This document shows, one piece after another, positions 7,433-14,634 of a stretch of 33,660 nt of DNA. The stretch lies in contig CAZFGK010000025.1 in assembly GCA_964518635.1 (NCBI GenBank), forward strand, positions 1 to 33,660, given 5' to 3'. Source of the DNA: CAZFGK01 sp964518635 (GTDB lineage: Bacteria; Zixibacteria; MSB-5A5; GN15; FEB-12). Numbering within the stretch: the stretch's first letter is position 1; each line of letters starts with the position of its first letter. The position numbers and the translations under genes were made by a program. Under the pieces are notes generated by a model. That model did no database searches. It was given only the letters and a program-made list of their open reading frames with translations, and had not been told where the DNA came from.

Positions 7433-10400
7433 CTACTTCACCAGCATCATCTTCTTACTCTGAGTTGCCTTCTCGGTGATCAATTGGTAAAAATAGACAC
7501 CACTGGCGACCGAGTGCCCATTCGCACTTGTCCCGTCCCACTCAATCGAATGAACCCCTGCGCCAATCTCTTCATTGACCAGTTCACGCACGACTTCACC
7601 GAGAATATTGAATACCGTCAACCGCACGCGCTGCGTGGTTGCAATACTGAACGAAATCTGCGTCACCGGATTAAACGGATTCGGGTAGTTCTGCAAAAGT
7701 CCATCGGAGACGGAGGCAATGGCGTTGTCATTCACATCCGGTCCGCCACCTTCCGGTGCTGGTGCAGTCGGAATACCGATGACGGTCACATCATCGAAGT
7801 CGACATTCCCGCGGCTGTAACCAACACCGACACGTCCGTTCACCACCGAGGCAAACTTCCAACTCGTAATCACCGTATTGTTCACTCGCAGTGTCACCAG
7901 TCCGGTCGAAGCGACGCTCGCGCGAACAGAATACCAGGTGTCATTCAAGATCGGCGTGATCACACTCGCCTGAATAGTATTCACCCCGTTCACTCGCTCG
8001 CCAATTCTCCAGCGGTCATTCGATTCATCCCCTTCGATAAATCGATAGTTGTTGGCATCGACGTAGGAGAATATCAATCTCGCCTTTCGGTCGAGAAAGA
8101 TCGACATCTTCATACTCGCGGTAAGATCACACGCACCATACTGCGCAAAGGGGGATCTCAGGACGGCATCAAGATTGTCACCGTTCCCTTTCAATCCGCC
8201 AGCCACTGCACTCCAGACCCCAGTGTTGACCGCTGTCCAGTCGCTGATGTTGCCGTCTGCAAAATTGTCCGTCTCACGCGGCAGTGCGGTCATGGCAATC
8301 AGTGCGTTGGTGGTCGTCGGGGCGGTGATGACTAGATTGGTGACCGTGGTATCGTAATAATCAATCGCTGTAACACGCGCGGTGTAGATACCGCTGAGAA
8401 GTCCTGCAAAACTGAATTGCCCCAGACTATCAGTGGTGGTGCTCATCGCCGGATTGATGAGAGTCACACTCGCACCTCTGATCGCAGCCGACAATTGACT
8501 CGTGACTACTCCGGCCAGTGTCGCAGTCGCACCACTATTCGTTATCGTGAATGTCCCGGGAGCCCAACTTCCTGATTTCTGACCTCCATCAGTGATTTCA
8601 AGATAGGAGTAGTAGGTTCCTACTGGAACCGACGCAGTCGAGAAAATCAACTCACCAACCGATGCACTCGAATTCTGCACCGCCGTGATTGGCAATTGAT
8701 TTCCATCGAGCGTCGGTGAGCTATTAAGATAGAGTGACACATAACAGGGATCAGATTCCGGATCGCTAAATGTCCAGCCAACTCGTCCACTTGCTCCTTG
8801 CATCAGATTCACATTACCAACGGCAGGTAACGTCGCCGAGATTGTCGGCGATTGATTGGACGGAACGTCAAGCGTCAGCGAATAGTTCGGATTCTTCGCC
8901 CCGTTGTAGCCATAGACACGAATGACATAGGTCCCTTTGGCGAGGTTGTTCAGACTGATCTGCTCGGTATTCGTAGAACCAGCTGATCGACCGATCTGGG
9001 TGTTTGTCGTTGTGAGCAGATCGACATCAATATCCCCCTGCGAATGCAGGAAGTTCAGCCGAATGAAATCAGCACTCGTTCCGGTTGCATTGGTCGTGAA
9101 GCGATAATAGTCCGATGTCGTGCTGTGAATCGACAGACTATTGATCACCGTCAGCGGCCCGACCGGCCCAAGATTCGGACTCCGATAGCCGCCGAATACT
9201 TTTCCGGCGACTTCATTGAGCGAATTATTCGGTTCGTAAGCATCAGCCACCGGCACGAGTGACACTGGGCGCATGATCACGACCTTGCTGTAATCAAACG
9301 GCGCAGATAGTGTTATTCCGCTGACCGTCGTATCAACATATCCGCTAGCTGAGAATCGAACGCTGTACAGTCCGGAGAATAATCCGGCAAATGCAAACTG
9401 CCCGGTCACGTCCGTTGTCGTTGATCGTGCCGGACTCACCAGCTGTACAGATACGCCGACCATCTCAGCACCAGAGGTATTGCGCACCGTTCCGCGAATT
9501 GTTCCGACTGGCGGAGGCACTGCTCGAAGTGAGAGTGAGACTGTCGTTGTCGTCGGCGCAGTATGAACAACTGATGTCACCGTTGAGTCATAGTATCCAG
9601 TTGCAGTGAATTTCAGATCGTAGACACCACTGAGAAGATCATCAAACGCATACTGACCTGCCCCATTCGTCGTCGTTGTGAGGGACAACGATTCAATCTG
9701 GACGGTAACATTAGCGAGCGGCGTTGATGCCTGGTCGGTCACAACTCCACTAATCTCGCCTACTGGTGGCAATTTGCGCATTGCAACCGTCACGTTCGTA
9801 TTCGTCGGCGCATCAATGACAATACTCTCAATCGTGGTGTCAGCGTAACCACTGAGCACCATTACCAACTGATACGAGCCACTGAGTAGATCAGCAAATT
9901 CGAACGTCCCATCCGCAAGTGAAGTCGTCGCAAGTGATGGGCTCACCAGACTAATCCCAACTCCTTCGAGCGGATTCCCGGCAGAATCAGTCACAAGACC
10001 GACAATAGATGCCATCGGCGGTGGAATCCGACGCATCGCAATGGTCAGATTGGTCGCAGTCGGTGCGTTATGTGAGATATTCGAGAGAGTCGTATCGAAA
10101 TATCCCGCAGCCTGAATCGTCAGTTCATAGGTTCCAGATAACAAGTTACTGAACAGAAACCCGCCGGCACTGTCGGTCGTCGTTCCCTGAGAGGGATTTG
10201 TCATCGTGACGGTTGCACCCGCAAGTGCAACTCCACCGAAACCAGTTACCGTCCCTGCGATATTCGCCACCGGCGGCGGTGCAGTACGCATCACCATCGA
10301 AAGAACCGTCTCTGTCGGCGGAACGTGATTGATTCCCGTAATCGACGTATCAACATAACCAGCAAGCTGAAAATTGATCGAGTAGCTACCAGCAACCCGT

Positions 10401-12481
10401 TCATCAAACGAGAACCGACCACTCGAATCGGTCGAAGTCGATCCACTCGGATCATCGATGCTAACCGTCACTCCAGCGAGTGAATCCCCGGCATCATTGA
10501 AGACAAATCCCAGAATCGACGCGGACGGTGGCGGAATCTTTCTCATCGACAGATTCACCGTCGTCGCAGTCGGCGGCGTATGCACAATTGATGAAATCGT
10601 CGAATCAAAATAGCCAGTTGCGGTAAATACCAACTCATAGCTGCCAGAGATCAGATTTGGAAATGAATATGCACCATTCAGATCAGACGTGGTCTGCTGG
10701 GATGGAGCTGTCATGGTAATCGTCGCGCCAACAATCGGCTGACCCGTTGAATCGACAATCGTCCCGCCTATTGCAGCCACTGGCGGCGGAACCGGACGCA
10801 TCTGCACGTTCCGAATCGTACTGTCCGGCGCACTCACTACCACCTCATCGACAATCGTGTCGACCATCCCCGGCTTCATGAATCCAAGCGCATAGGTGCC
10901 GGAAATAAGAGTATCAAAGCGGTAATGCCCGACCGAATCGGTCAAAACTGAACGACCCGTTCCAAGCAATTGCACCGTCGCGCCGACCAGTGATCCACTC
11001 GACTGATCAGTAACTGTACCAGCAATAGAGCCAAGGATCAGATTATCGACAAGAGTAATGGTCCCCGGTGCCCAGGATCCAGTTACTGTCCCGCCGTCAT
11101 TGATCTGACAATAGACGTAATACTGCCCAAGCGGAAGTTCGGCGGTGTTGATATTGTACAGCCCCGCAGATGCTGGCGTATTGATCGACGTCGACAACAA
11201 CGTCTGACTGCCATTCAGCGACGGCGTCGAATTGACATAAATCGACACCCAAGCATTATCATTTTCCGGATCGGAATAATTCCAACGAACGGCATAATTC
11301 TCAACCGCGTGCAGAACATTCACATTCCCCACCGGCGGAGCGGTCACGCTTATCGACGGCGCCCCATTGGAAGAGGGATTAATCTCGAGGTCATAATCCG
11401 GATGAGTGGCTCCATTATAGCCATAGATCCGAAGCACATACCAACCCTTCGCCCGTCCATTGAGCGAGATCGTTTCATTATCAACAACACCCTGCGAACG
11501 TGTTAGTCGAACACCATTCACATCCTGCAACTCGATATCGACATCACCGAGTGAATGGGTAAAGAATATCTTTACATAGTCACTCGCCGTACCGGTCGCG
11601 TTCAGATAGAATTTGAAAAAATCCGGATCCCCACTCCCCTGTATTGTCAGATTCTCTATTCGTTTCAACGGCGCGCATGGCCCAAGATTCGGGCTGTTGA
11701 TTGCCCCTTCGGTACGACCGTTGACAATCGAGAGTGAATTATTCGGCTCGTAGACATCGGCATTGATCGCCGCCGGTGTTCCTATCGTTACCTTGATACG
11801 GGAGATGTTGTTCGTCTCATTTGATTCAAGGAAATGGTTGTTGGGATCGACTTCCGCTTCCAGCCAATAGACCCCATCCGGGATTCCGGTCACGTCGATG
11901 TACTGTCCATCCAGATACTTGTTGTAAATATCAACCCAACCAACCGACAACCCCTGCGTCGTGGAGGCACAACTGGTGAACTGTCCGGCAGGATTGTAAT
12001 TCGGCAGACTGCTATTGTATATTTGAAGGTCGATAATACAGAAACTGGTCTTTGCTCCCTGCGCTAGAACGGAGCCCACCCCATCACCGGGCAGCACACT
12101 TCGAAGGCGGAAAACACTCCAGTTCTCGACATGGATATGATTATGGGTCGGGTGATAAATGAATCTCCCCGCCGAACGGTCGTAAAATGTCCCGTTCGAA
12201 CGATAGACCCGCTGATTGACATTCTGTGTCCCATCGGTGTTGCCGGGAAGGACGCCGTAGAGATGAAGTTTCCCTGCGCCGATATTCGCCGTCCCATTTG
12301 AAAGGCGCAGCACTTTTCGGCCGGGCAGCGTCGTCGTCGAGATATCATTGTCGTAGAGATAGTTTGGCGCGACGTAAATATCCGGAAGCAGATCGGTCTG
12401 TGCTTGCGAACTCGTTGAGAAAACGGTGACACCAATCGTGACCACGACCAGCAGTTTGAACAATTGAGCGATCTGCTTCAT
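7433..12481 (-). CDS. Secreted lysyl-oxidase-domain protein with PPC domains, eight CarboxypepD_reg-like repeats and sorting tail
   Basis: 1682 residues. Signal peptide 1-27 (cleavage near SQAQ). Lysyl-oxidase domain about 30-233: copper motif H110-P-T-H113-N-H115-I-H117, matching H-x-x-H-x-H-x-H of animal LOX; K144 in GAKTSFC aligns with the cofactor Lys of GHKASFC; Y186 in QGLSVGWVDIY aligns with the cofactor Tyr of QGLSPGCYDTY. The known reaction is oxidative deamination of peptidyl lysine. PPC-like domains lie at about 242-375 (DVYEPNNS) and 1078-1205 (DAYEPNNS). Seven carboxypeptidase-regulatory-like repeats of ~85 residues cover about 484-1075; an eighth is near 1318-1400. A lectin/DUF1080-like domain (about 1406-1565) precedes the sorting-like tail NYPNPFNPVT (about 1597 to the end). 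Start context is GGAGAAGGC-ATG. A promoter lies about 200 nt upstream. Bacterial activity is inferred from residue conservation. Confidence 0.9.
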   Translation of the reverse strand: MKQIAQLFKLLVVVTIGVTVFSTSSQAQTDLLPDIYVAPNYLYDNDISTTTLPGRKVLRLSNGTANIGAGKLHLYGVLPGNTDGTQNVNQRVYRSNGTFYDRSAGRFIYHPTHNHIHVENWSVFRLRSVLPGDGVGSVLAQGAKTSFCIIDLQIYNSSLPNYNPAGQFTSCASTTQGLSVGWVDIYNKYLDGQYIDVTGIPDGVYWLEAEVDPNNHFLESNETNNISRIKVTIGTPAAINADVYEPNNSLSIVNGRTEGAINSPNLGPCAPLKRIENLTIQGSGDPDFFKFYLNATGTASDYVKIFFTHSLGDVDIELQDVNGVRLTRSQGVVDNETISLNGRAKGWYVLRIYGYNGATHPDYDLEINPSSNGAPSISVTAPPVGNVNVLHAVENYAVRWNYSDPENDNAWVSIYVNSTPSLNGSQTLLSTSINTPASAGLYNINTAELPLGQYYVYCQINDGGTVTGSWAPGTITLVDNLILGSIAGTVTDQSSGSLVGATVQLLGTGRSVLTDSVGHYRFDTLISGTYALGFMKPGMVDTIVDEVVVSAPDSTIRNVQMRPVPPPVAAIGGTIVDSTGQPIVGATITMTAPSQQTTSDLNGAYSFPNLISGSYELVFTATGYFDSTISSIVHTPPTATTVNLSMRKIPPPSASILGFVFNDAGDSLAGVTVSIDDPSGSTSTDSSGRFSFDERVAGSYSINFQLAGYVDTSITGINHVPPTETVLSMVMRTAPPPVANIAGTVTGFGGVALAGATVTMTNPSQGTTTDSAGGFLFSNLLSGTYELTIQAAGYFDTTLSNISHNAPTATNLTIAMRRIPPPMASIVGLVTDSAGNPLEGVGISLVSPSLATTSLADGTFEFADLLSGSYQLVMVLSGYADTTIESIVIDAPTNTNVTVAMRKLPPVGEISGVVTDQASTPLANVTVQIESLSLTTTTNGAGQYAFDDLLSGVYDLKFTATGYYDSTVTSVVHTAPTTTTVSLSLRAVPPPVGTIRGTVRNTSGAEMVGVSVQLVSPARSTTTDVTGQFAFAGLFSGLYSVRFSASGYVDTTVSGITLSAPFDYSKVVIMRPVSLVPVADAYEPNNSLNEVAGKVFGGYRSPNLGPVGPLTVINSLSIHSTTSDYYRFTTNATGTSADFIRLNFLHSQGDIDVDLLTTTNTQIGRSAGSTNTEQISLNNLAKGTYVIRVYGYNGAKNPNYSLTLDVPSNQSPTISATLPAVGNVNLMQGASGRVGWTFSDPESDPCYVSLYLNSSPTLDGNQLPITAVQNSSASVGELIFSTASVPVGTYYSYLEITDGGQKSGSWAPGTFTITNSGATATLAGVVTSQLSAAIRGASVTLINPAMSTTTDSLGQFSFAGLLSGIYTARVTAIDYYDTTVTNLVITAPTTTNALIAMTALPRETDNFADGNISDWTAVNTGVWSAVAGGLKGNGDNLDAVLRSPFAQYGACDLTASMKMSIFLDRKARLIFSYVDANNYRFIEGDESNDRWRIGERVNGVNTIQASVITPILNDTWYSVRASVASTGLVTLRVNNTVITSWKFASVVNGRVGVGYSRGNVDFDDVTVIGIPTAPAPEGGGPDVNDNAIASVSDGLLQNYPNPFNPVTQISFSIATTQRVRLTVFNILGEVVRELVNEEIGAGVHSIEWDGTSANGHSVASGVYFYQLITEKATQSKKMMLVK

Positions 12482-12680
12482 GCCTTCTCCATCGTGACAG
12501 TGCTATCAAACATCAAATGAAGGACACTAAACTTCATCCCGTGAAGTCAGCGCCAGAATTTCAAATGCAACATGTCGGACAGGAGAATGAAATTGGACCA
12601 GCTCGATGAAAAGAAACTCGTGCGGCGTCCGACCAAAGACACCCTGCTCTCAGTGCCGACCAGCACCTCAGGCAGTCCTT

Positions 12681-12708
12681 ATTATAGATAATTTTCATAC
12701 CGTTGCAA
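12681..12708 (-). promoter_or_regulatory. Sigma-70-type promoter for the lysyl-oxidase gene
   Basis: On the minus strand TTGCAA (12708-12703), a 16-nt spacer and a consensus TATAAT (12686-12681) face the gene starting at 12481. The predicted leader is about 190 nt. The rest of the 269-nt gap shows nothing further. Confidence 0.55.
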
Positions 12709-12750
12709 GAGGAACCAACCGCTTGGTTTCATTTCGATCTCATACTCGCG

Positions 12751-13437
12751 TTACGGTCGACACTCTCTACACGGGGACAACCCCTGCCGGAATCCATCGA
12801 GACGATCACCAAACCGTATCAACTTCTCCGGGCTATGCTCCGCAGTCCGATCACAACTCCTCCGATGCAACCGAAATGATCCCCTGATCGCCTGATAAAA
12901 CGGCTCCGTGCTCCGAGGCATCCCCCATAATCCAACCCGTGCTCCTATAGCCTTTCGCTGGGCATCCAGGAGTTCCATGTACTCCTTCTGGAGCATGTCC
13001 TTGTCATTCGTCAGATACACATACGCCAATCCCGAATCGACCAGCATCCGATTCACAAACAGCTCATGCTCCGGAGCATTCGGATCGGGGACATAGATGA
13101 AGCCAAGCAGACGTCCATACTTGTCCCGCCGGTGATGATCAAATGCCAGTCGTGTCGTTCGTCCATTCGTCATCTGATTGAGCAGATAGCGTGCCTCGTC
13201 GGCGAATGGTTCCCCGCGCTCCGGCGTGTCGATGCCCAGCAACCGCACCCGATCACCGTTGGTCAGTTCGGCGGTGTCACCATCAAGCACCCTCACAATT
13301 TTGAAGCGATCATTTTCGGTGGGGGGCTGCTGATCACGGCCAACATCAACCGGATACCGCCACAAGATCAACACCGCCGCAAAGATCAGCGGCACGACCA
13401 TTTTCATGATCCATGATTTCCGATTACGTCGTCCCAT
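12751..13437 (-). CDS. Membrane-anchored thermonuclease (SNase-like) with C-terminal Cys cluster
   Basis: The 228-residue product has one N-terminal hydrophobic segment (about 11-27, MKMVVPLIFAAVLILW) that should anchor or export it. A staphylococcal-nuclease fold covers about 45-175. All classical active-site residues are visible: D52 in LDGDT, R65, D70 and E73 in VRLLGIDTPE, and R109 in DKYGR. The family hydrolyses DNA and RNA in a calcium-dependent way. The final ~45 residues, with C195 in HRRSC and C223-R-E-C226 in SPCRECRP, resemble the Ada-like zinc-binding tail seen on some bacterial SNase proteins. A TTG start at 13458 would add seven residues. The ATG at 13437 is preferred; AAGGGA lies about 11 nt upstream. 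The nuclease probably acts outside the cytoplasmic membrane. Confidence 0.9.
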   Translation of the reverse strand: MGRRNRKSWIMKMVVPLIFAAVLILWRYPVDVGRDQQPPTENDRFKIVRVLDGDTAELTNGDRVRLLGIDTPERGEPFADEARYLLNQMTNGRTTRLAFDHHRRDKYGRLLGFIYVPDPNAPEHELFVNRMLVDSGLAYVYLTNDKDMLQKEYMELLDAQRKAIGARVGLWGMPRSTEPFYQAIRGSFRLHRRSCDRTAEHSPEKLIRFGDRLDGFRQGLSPCRECRP

Positions 13438-13583
13438 CAACGAACCAGTCCCTTGCAACGCGCGTACATTTTATGCATGCCACCAGCGTAGGTGATTGAA
13501 CGACGAAATGGAATCATGTTTTTGGATTCATGAGAAAGAGGTCCGCGGACCGAAGAACATACTCATGCTCCCACTCTTCTCCT

Positions 13584-13610
13584 GTCATGCTGAGCTTGTC
13601 GAAGCATGAC
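13584..13610. repeat. Palindrome GTCATGCT...AGCATGAC
   Basis: GTCATGCTGAGCTT followed by GTCGAAGCATGAC is a near-perfect hairpin, related in its core (GAGC-TTGTCGAAG) to the 22-bp repeat nearby. Confidence 0.6.
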
Positions 13611-13634
13611 TTCCCATGACATCAATGGACATCA

Positions 13635-13656
13635 CCCTTCGACAGGCTCAGGGTGA
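13635..13656 (-). repeat. 22-bp dispersed repeat, copy 2
   Basis: This is the exact reverse complement of 4213-4234 (CCCTTCGACAGG followed by CTCAGGGTGA). Confidence 0.75.
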
Positions 13657-13661
13657 CAAGA

Positions 13662-13958
13662 CATGCTCCCACTCTTGTAGGGCAGGTCCCGCTTCGGAAC
13701 CTGCCATCCTGTTCGTTAAGGGTATTGTAAGAGGTCGGTTCGGAAGCCGGACCGTCCCCTACAAGAAATTTGAATAAACGGATCAACATGCTCCCACTCT
13801 TGTAGGGCAGGTCCCGCTTCGGAACCTGCCATCCTGTTCGTTAAGGGTATTGTAAGAGGTCGGTTCGGAAGCCGGACCGCCCCTACAAGAAATTTGAATA
13901 AACGGATTAACATGCTCCGCTTCTTGTAGGGCAGGTCCCGCTTCGGAACCTGCCATCT
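13662..13958. repeat. Tandem array of 125-bp nested-palindrome units (2.4 copies)
   Basis: Units start with CATGCTCC at 13662, 13787 and 13911 (125 and 124 bp; the third is cut at about 13958). A 15-bp fragment of the unit start also lies at 13564-13578. Each full unit has outer arms CTTGTAGGG (13674-13682) and CCCTACAAG (13757-13765). Two inner hairpins sit between them: GGCAGGT...ACCTGCC (13681-13705) and CGGTTCGG-AAG-CCGGACCG (13736-13754). The copies differ at only a couple of positions. The layout would fold as a three-way junction in RNA or as a cruciform in DNA. Confidence 0.9.
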
Positions 13959-13972
13959 TCGTAACTCAAGAA

Positions 13973-14000
13973 TCAAGACCCACCCGAAGGGTGGGGCACC
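13973..14000 (-). repeat. Palindromic element, GGT-GCCC family
   Basis: On the minus strand GGTGCCCCACCC, TTC, GGGTGGGTCTTGA forms a hairpin. It resembles 4106-4138, including the TCTTGA end. Confidence 0.6.
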
Positions 14001-14030
14001 AGAGACGATATACATCCCCACACTAACACA

Positions 14031-14059
14031 CGTGCGCGGCAGGCCTCCCGGCCTGCCCG
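14031..14059 (-). repeat. 29-bp palindrome-bearing repeat, copy 2
   Basis: This is the exact reverse complement of 4152-4180: CGTGCGC, then GGCAGGCC-TCCC-GGCCTGCC, then CG. Confidence 0.8.
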
Positions 14060-14244
14060 TTCTTATCTCACAAACGGAATTTCTTTCCAGTTTAACCCTT
14101 GACGAATCGACATTTAACAGTAGCTTTCCCTTTAAGCGTATGTGAGTTAAGCGGAGTCGGAGAGCCAATCAGACGACGCCTAACACCGAATCCAATCTCG
14201 AAAGCATCGATTGATCAGTGTCGCACAGCATCTGCGCGTAAGCG

Positions 14245-14273
14245 TTGACGCTCGTGTATTCTCTTGATTCAAT
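14245..14273 (+). promoter_or_regulatory. Possible promoter of the leader-ORF/dockerin transcript
   Basis: TTGACG (14245-14250), a 17-nt spacer and TTCAAT (14268-14273) are the best promoter-like match upstream of 14434. It would give a leader of about 355 nt before the large gene. The -10 match is only partial. Confidence 0.35.
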
Positions 14274-14433
14274 TCGCGTGCTTGAACCCATCTAATCAGA
14301 TCAGTTGTCGAGTCAGTACCAACCAGTGCTATCACGATGTGTGTCGTTGATATCACGAAGGAGGAAATGACCGAGACACGATTTATTCACGAGCGTTGAA
14401 GCGTTTAGATACAACGACTTTTAAAAGGAGTGC

Positions 14434-14478
14434 ATGTCGGTTCGACGACAGACTCCAGACTCCCAAGAGAGGAAATGA
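14434..14478 (+). CDS. Putative 14-residue leader peptide ORF
   Basis: An ATG preceded by AAAAGGAG-TGC encodes MSVRRQTPDSQERK and ends in TGA at 14476-14478. The next ATG follows without a gap. It may be a translated leader or chance; nothing identifies a function. Confidence 0.3.
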   Translation: MSVRRQTPDSQERK

Positions 14479-14634
14479 ATGAGTGTAGTTCAGCAGAGTT
14501 TACGTTCGCTTCCCTGGACAAACCGCGAACGTGTTCCAGTAGGCCGCATGACCCCCGTCCCCTCGGAGGGTATGGTTCGCTGGACAGTCTGTGATCCTGC
14601 ACCTGTGTTGTTTTCTCGTTTAAGGAGGATGTAA
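14479..14634 (+). CDS. Putative 51-residue leader ORF abutting the dockerin gene
   Basis: An ATG six bases after AGAGG opens a 51-codon frame, beginning MSVVQQSLRSLPW and ending LFSRLRRM. It stops with TAA directly before the ATG at 14635, and its last codons contain the AAGGAGG ribosome binding site of the large gene. The 14-codon ORF, this ORF and the large gene all share one reading frame, separated by single stop codons. No signal peptide or known domain is visible. Translation here could control initiation at 14635, or the frame may be coincidental. Confidence 0.35.
   Translation: MSVVQQSLRSLPWTNRERVPVGRMTPVPSEGMVRWTVCDPAPVLFSRLRRM

Larger units (their letters stand above)
13438..14244. 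other. Repeat-rich intergenic region
   Basis: No gene is supported here. The stretch contains the 125-bp tandem array, two short palindromes at 13584 and 13635, a GGT-GCCC element and the second copy of the 29-bp repeat. A 150-residue minus-strand frame (13716-14168) is built from the repeat units, and its repeated peptides are a by-product of them. From 14060 to 14244 no structure is evident. Confidence 0.75.

Noticed and set aside
7484..8335. 283-residue plus-strand ORF
   Set aside because: It is antisense to the 3' part of the lysyl-oxidase gene, Arg/His-rich, with no motif, and its frame mirrors the sense gene.
13662..13958. CRISPR-like array
   Set aside because: The units are about 125 bp, contiguous and nearly identical, with no unique spacers and no cas genes.
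13716..14168. 150-residue minus-strand ORF with repeated peptide segments
   Set aside because: It lies entirely on the 125-bp tandem repeat and flanking palindromes. The internal repetition is a by-product of the DNA repeat, and there is no ribosome site.
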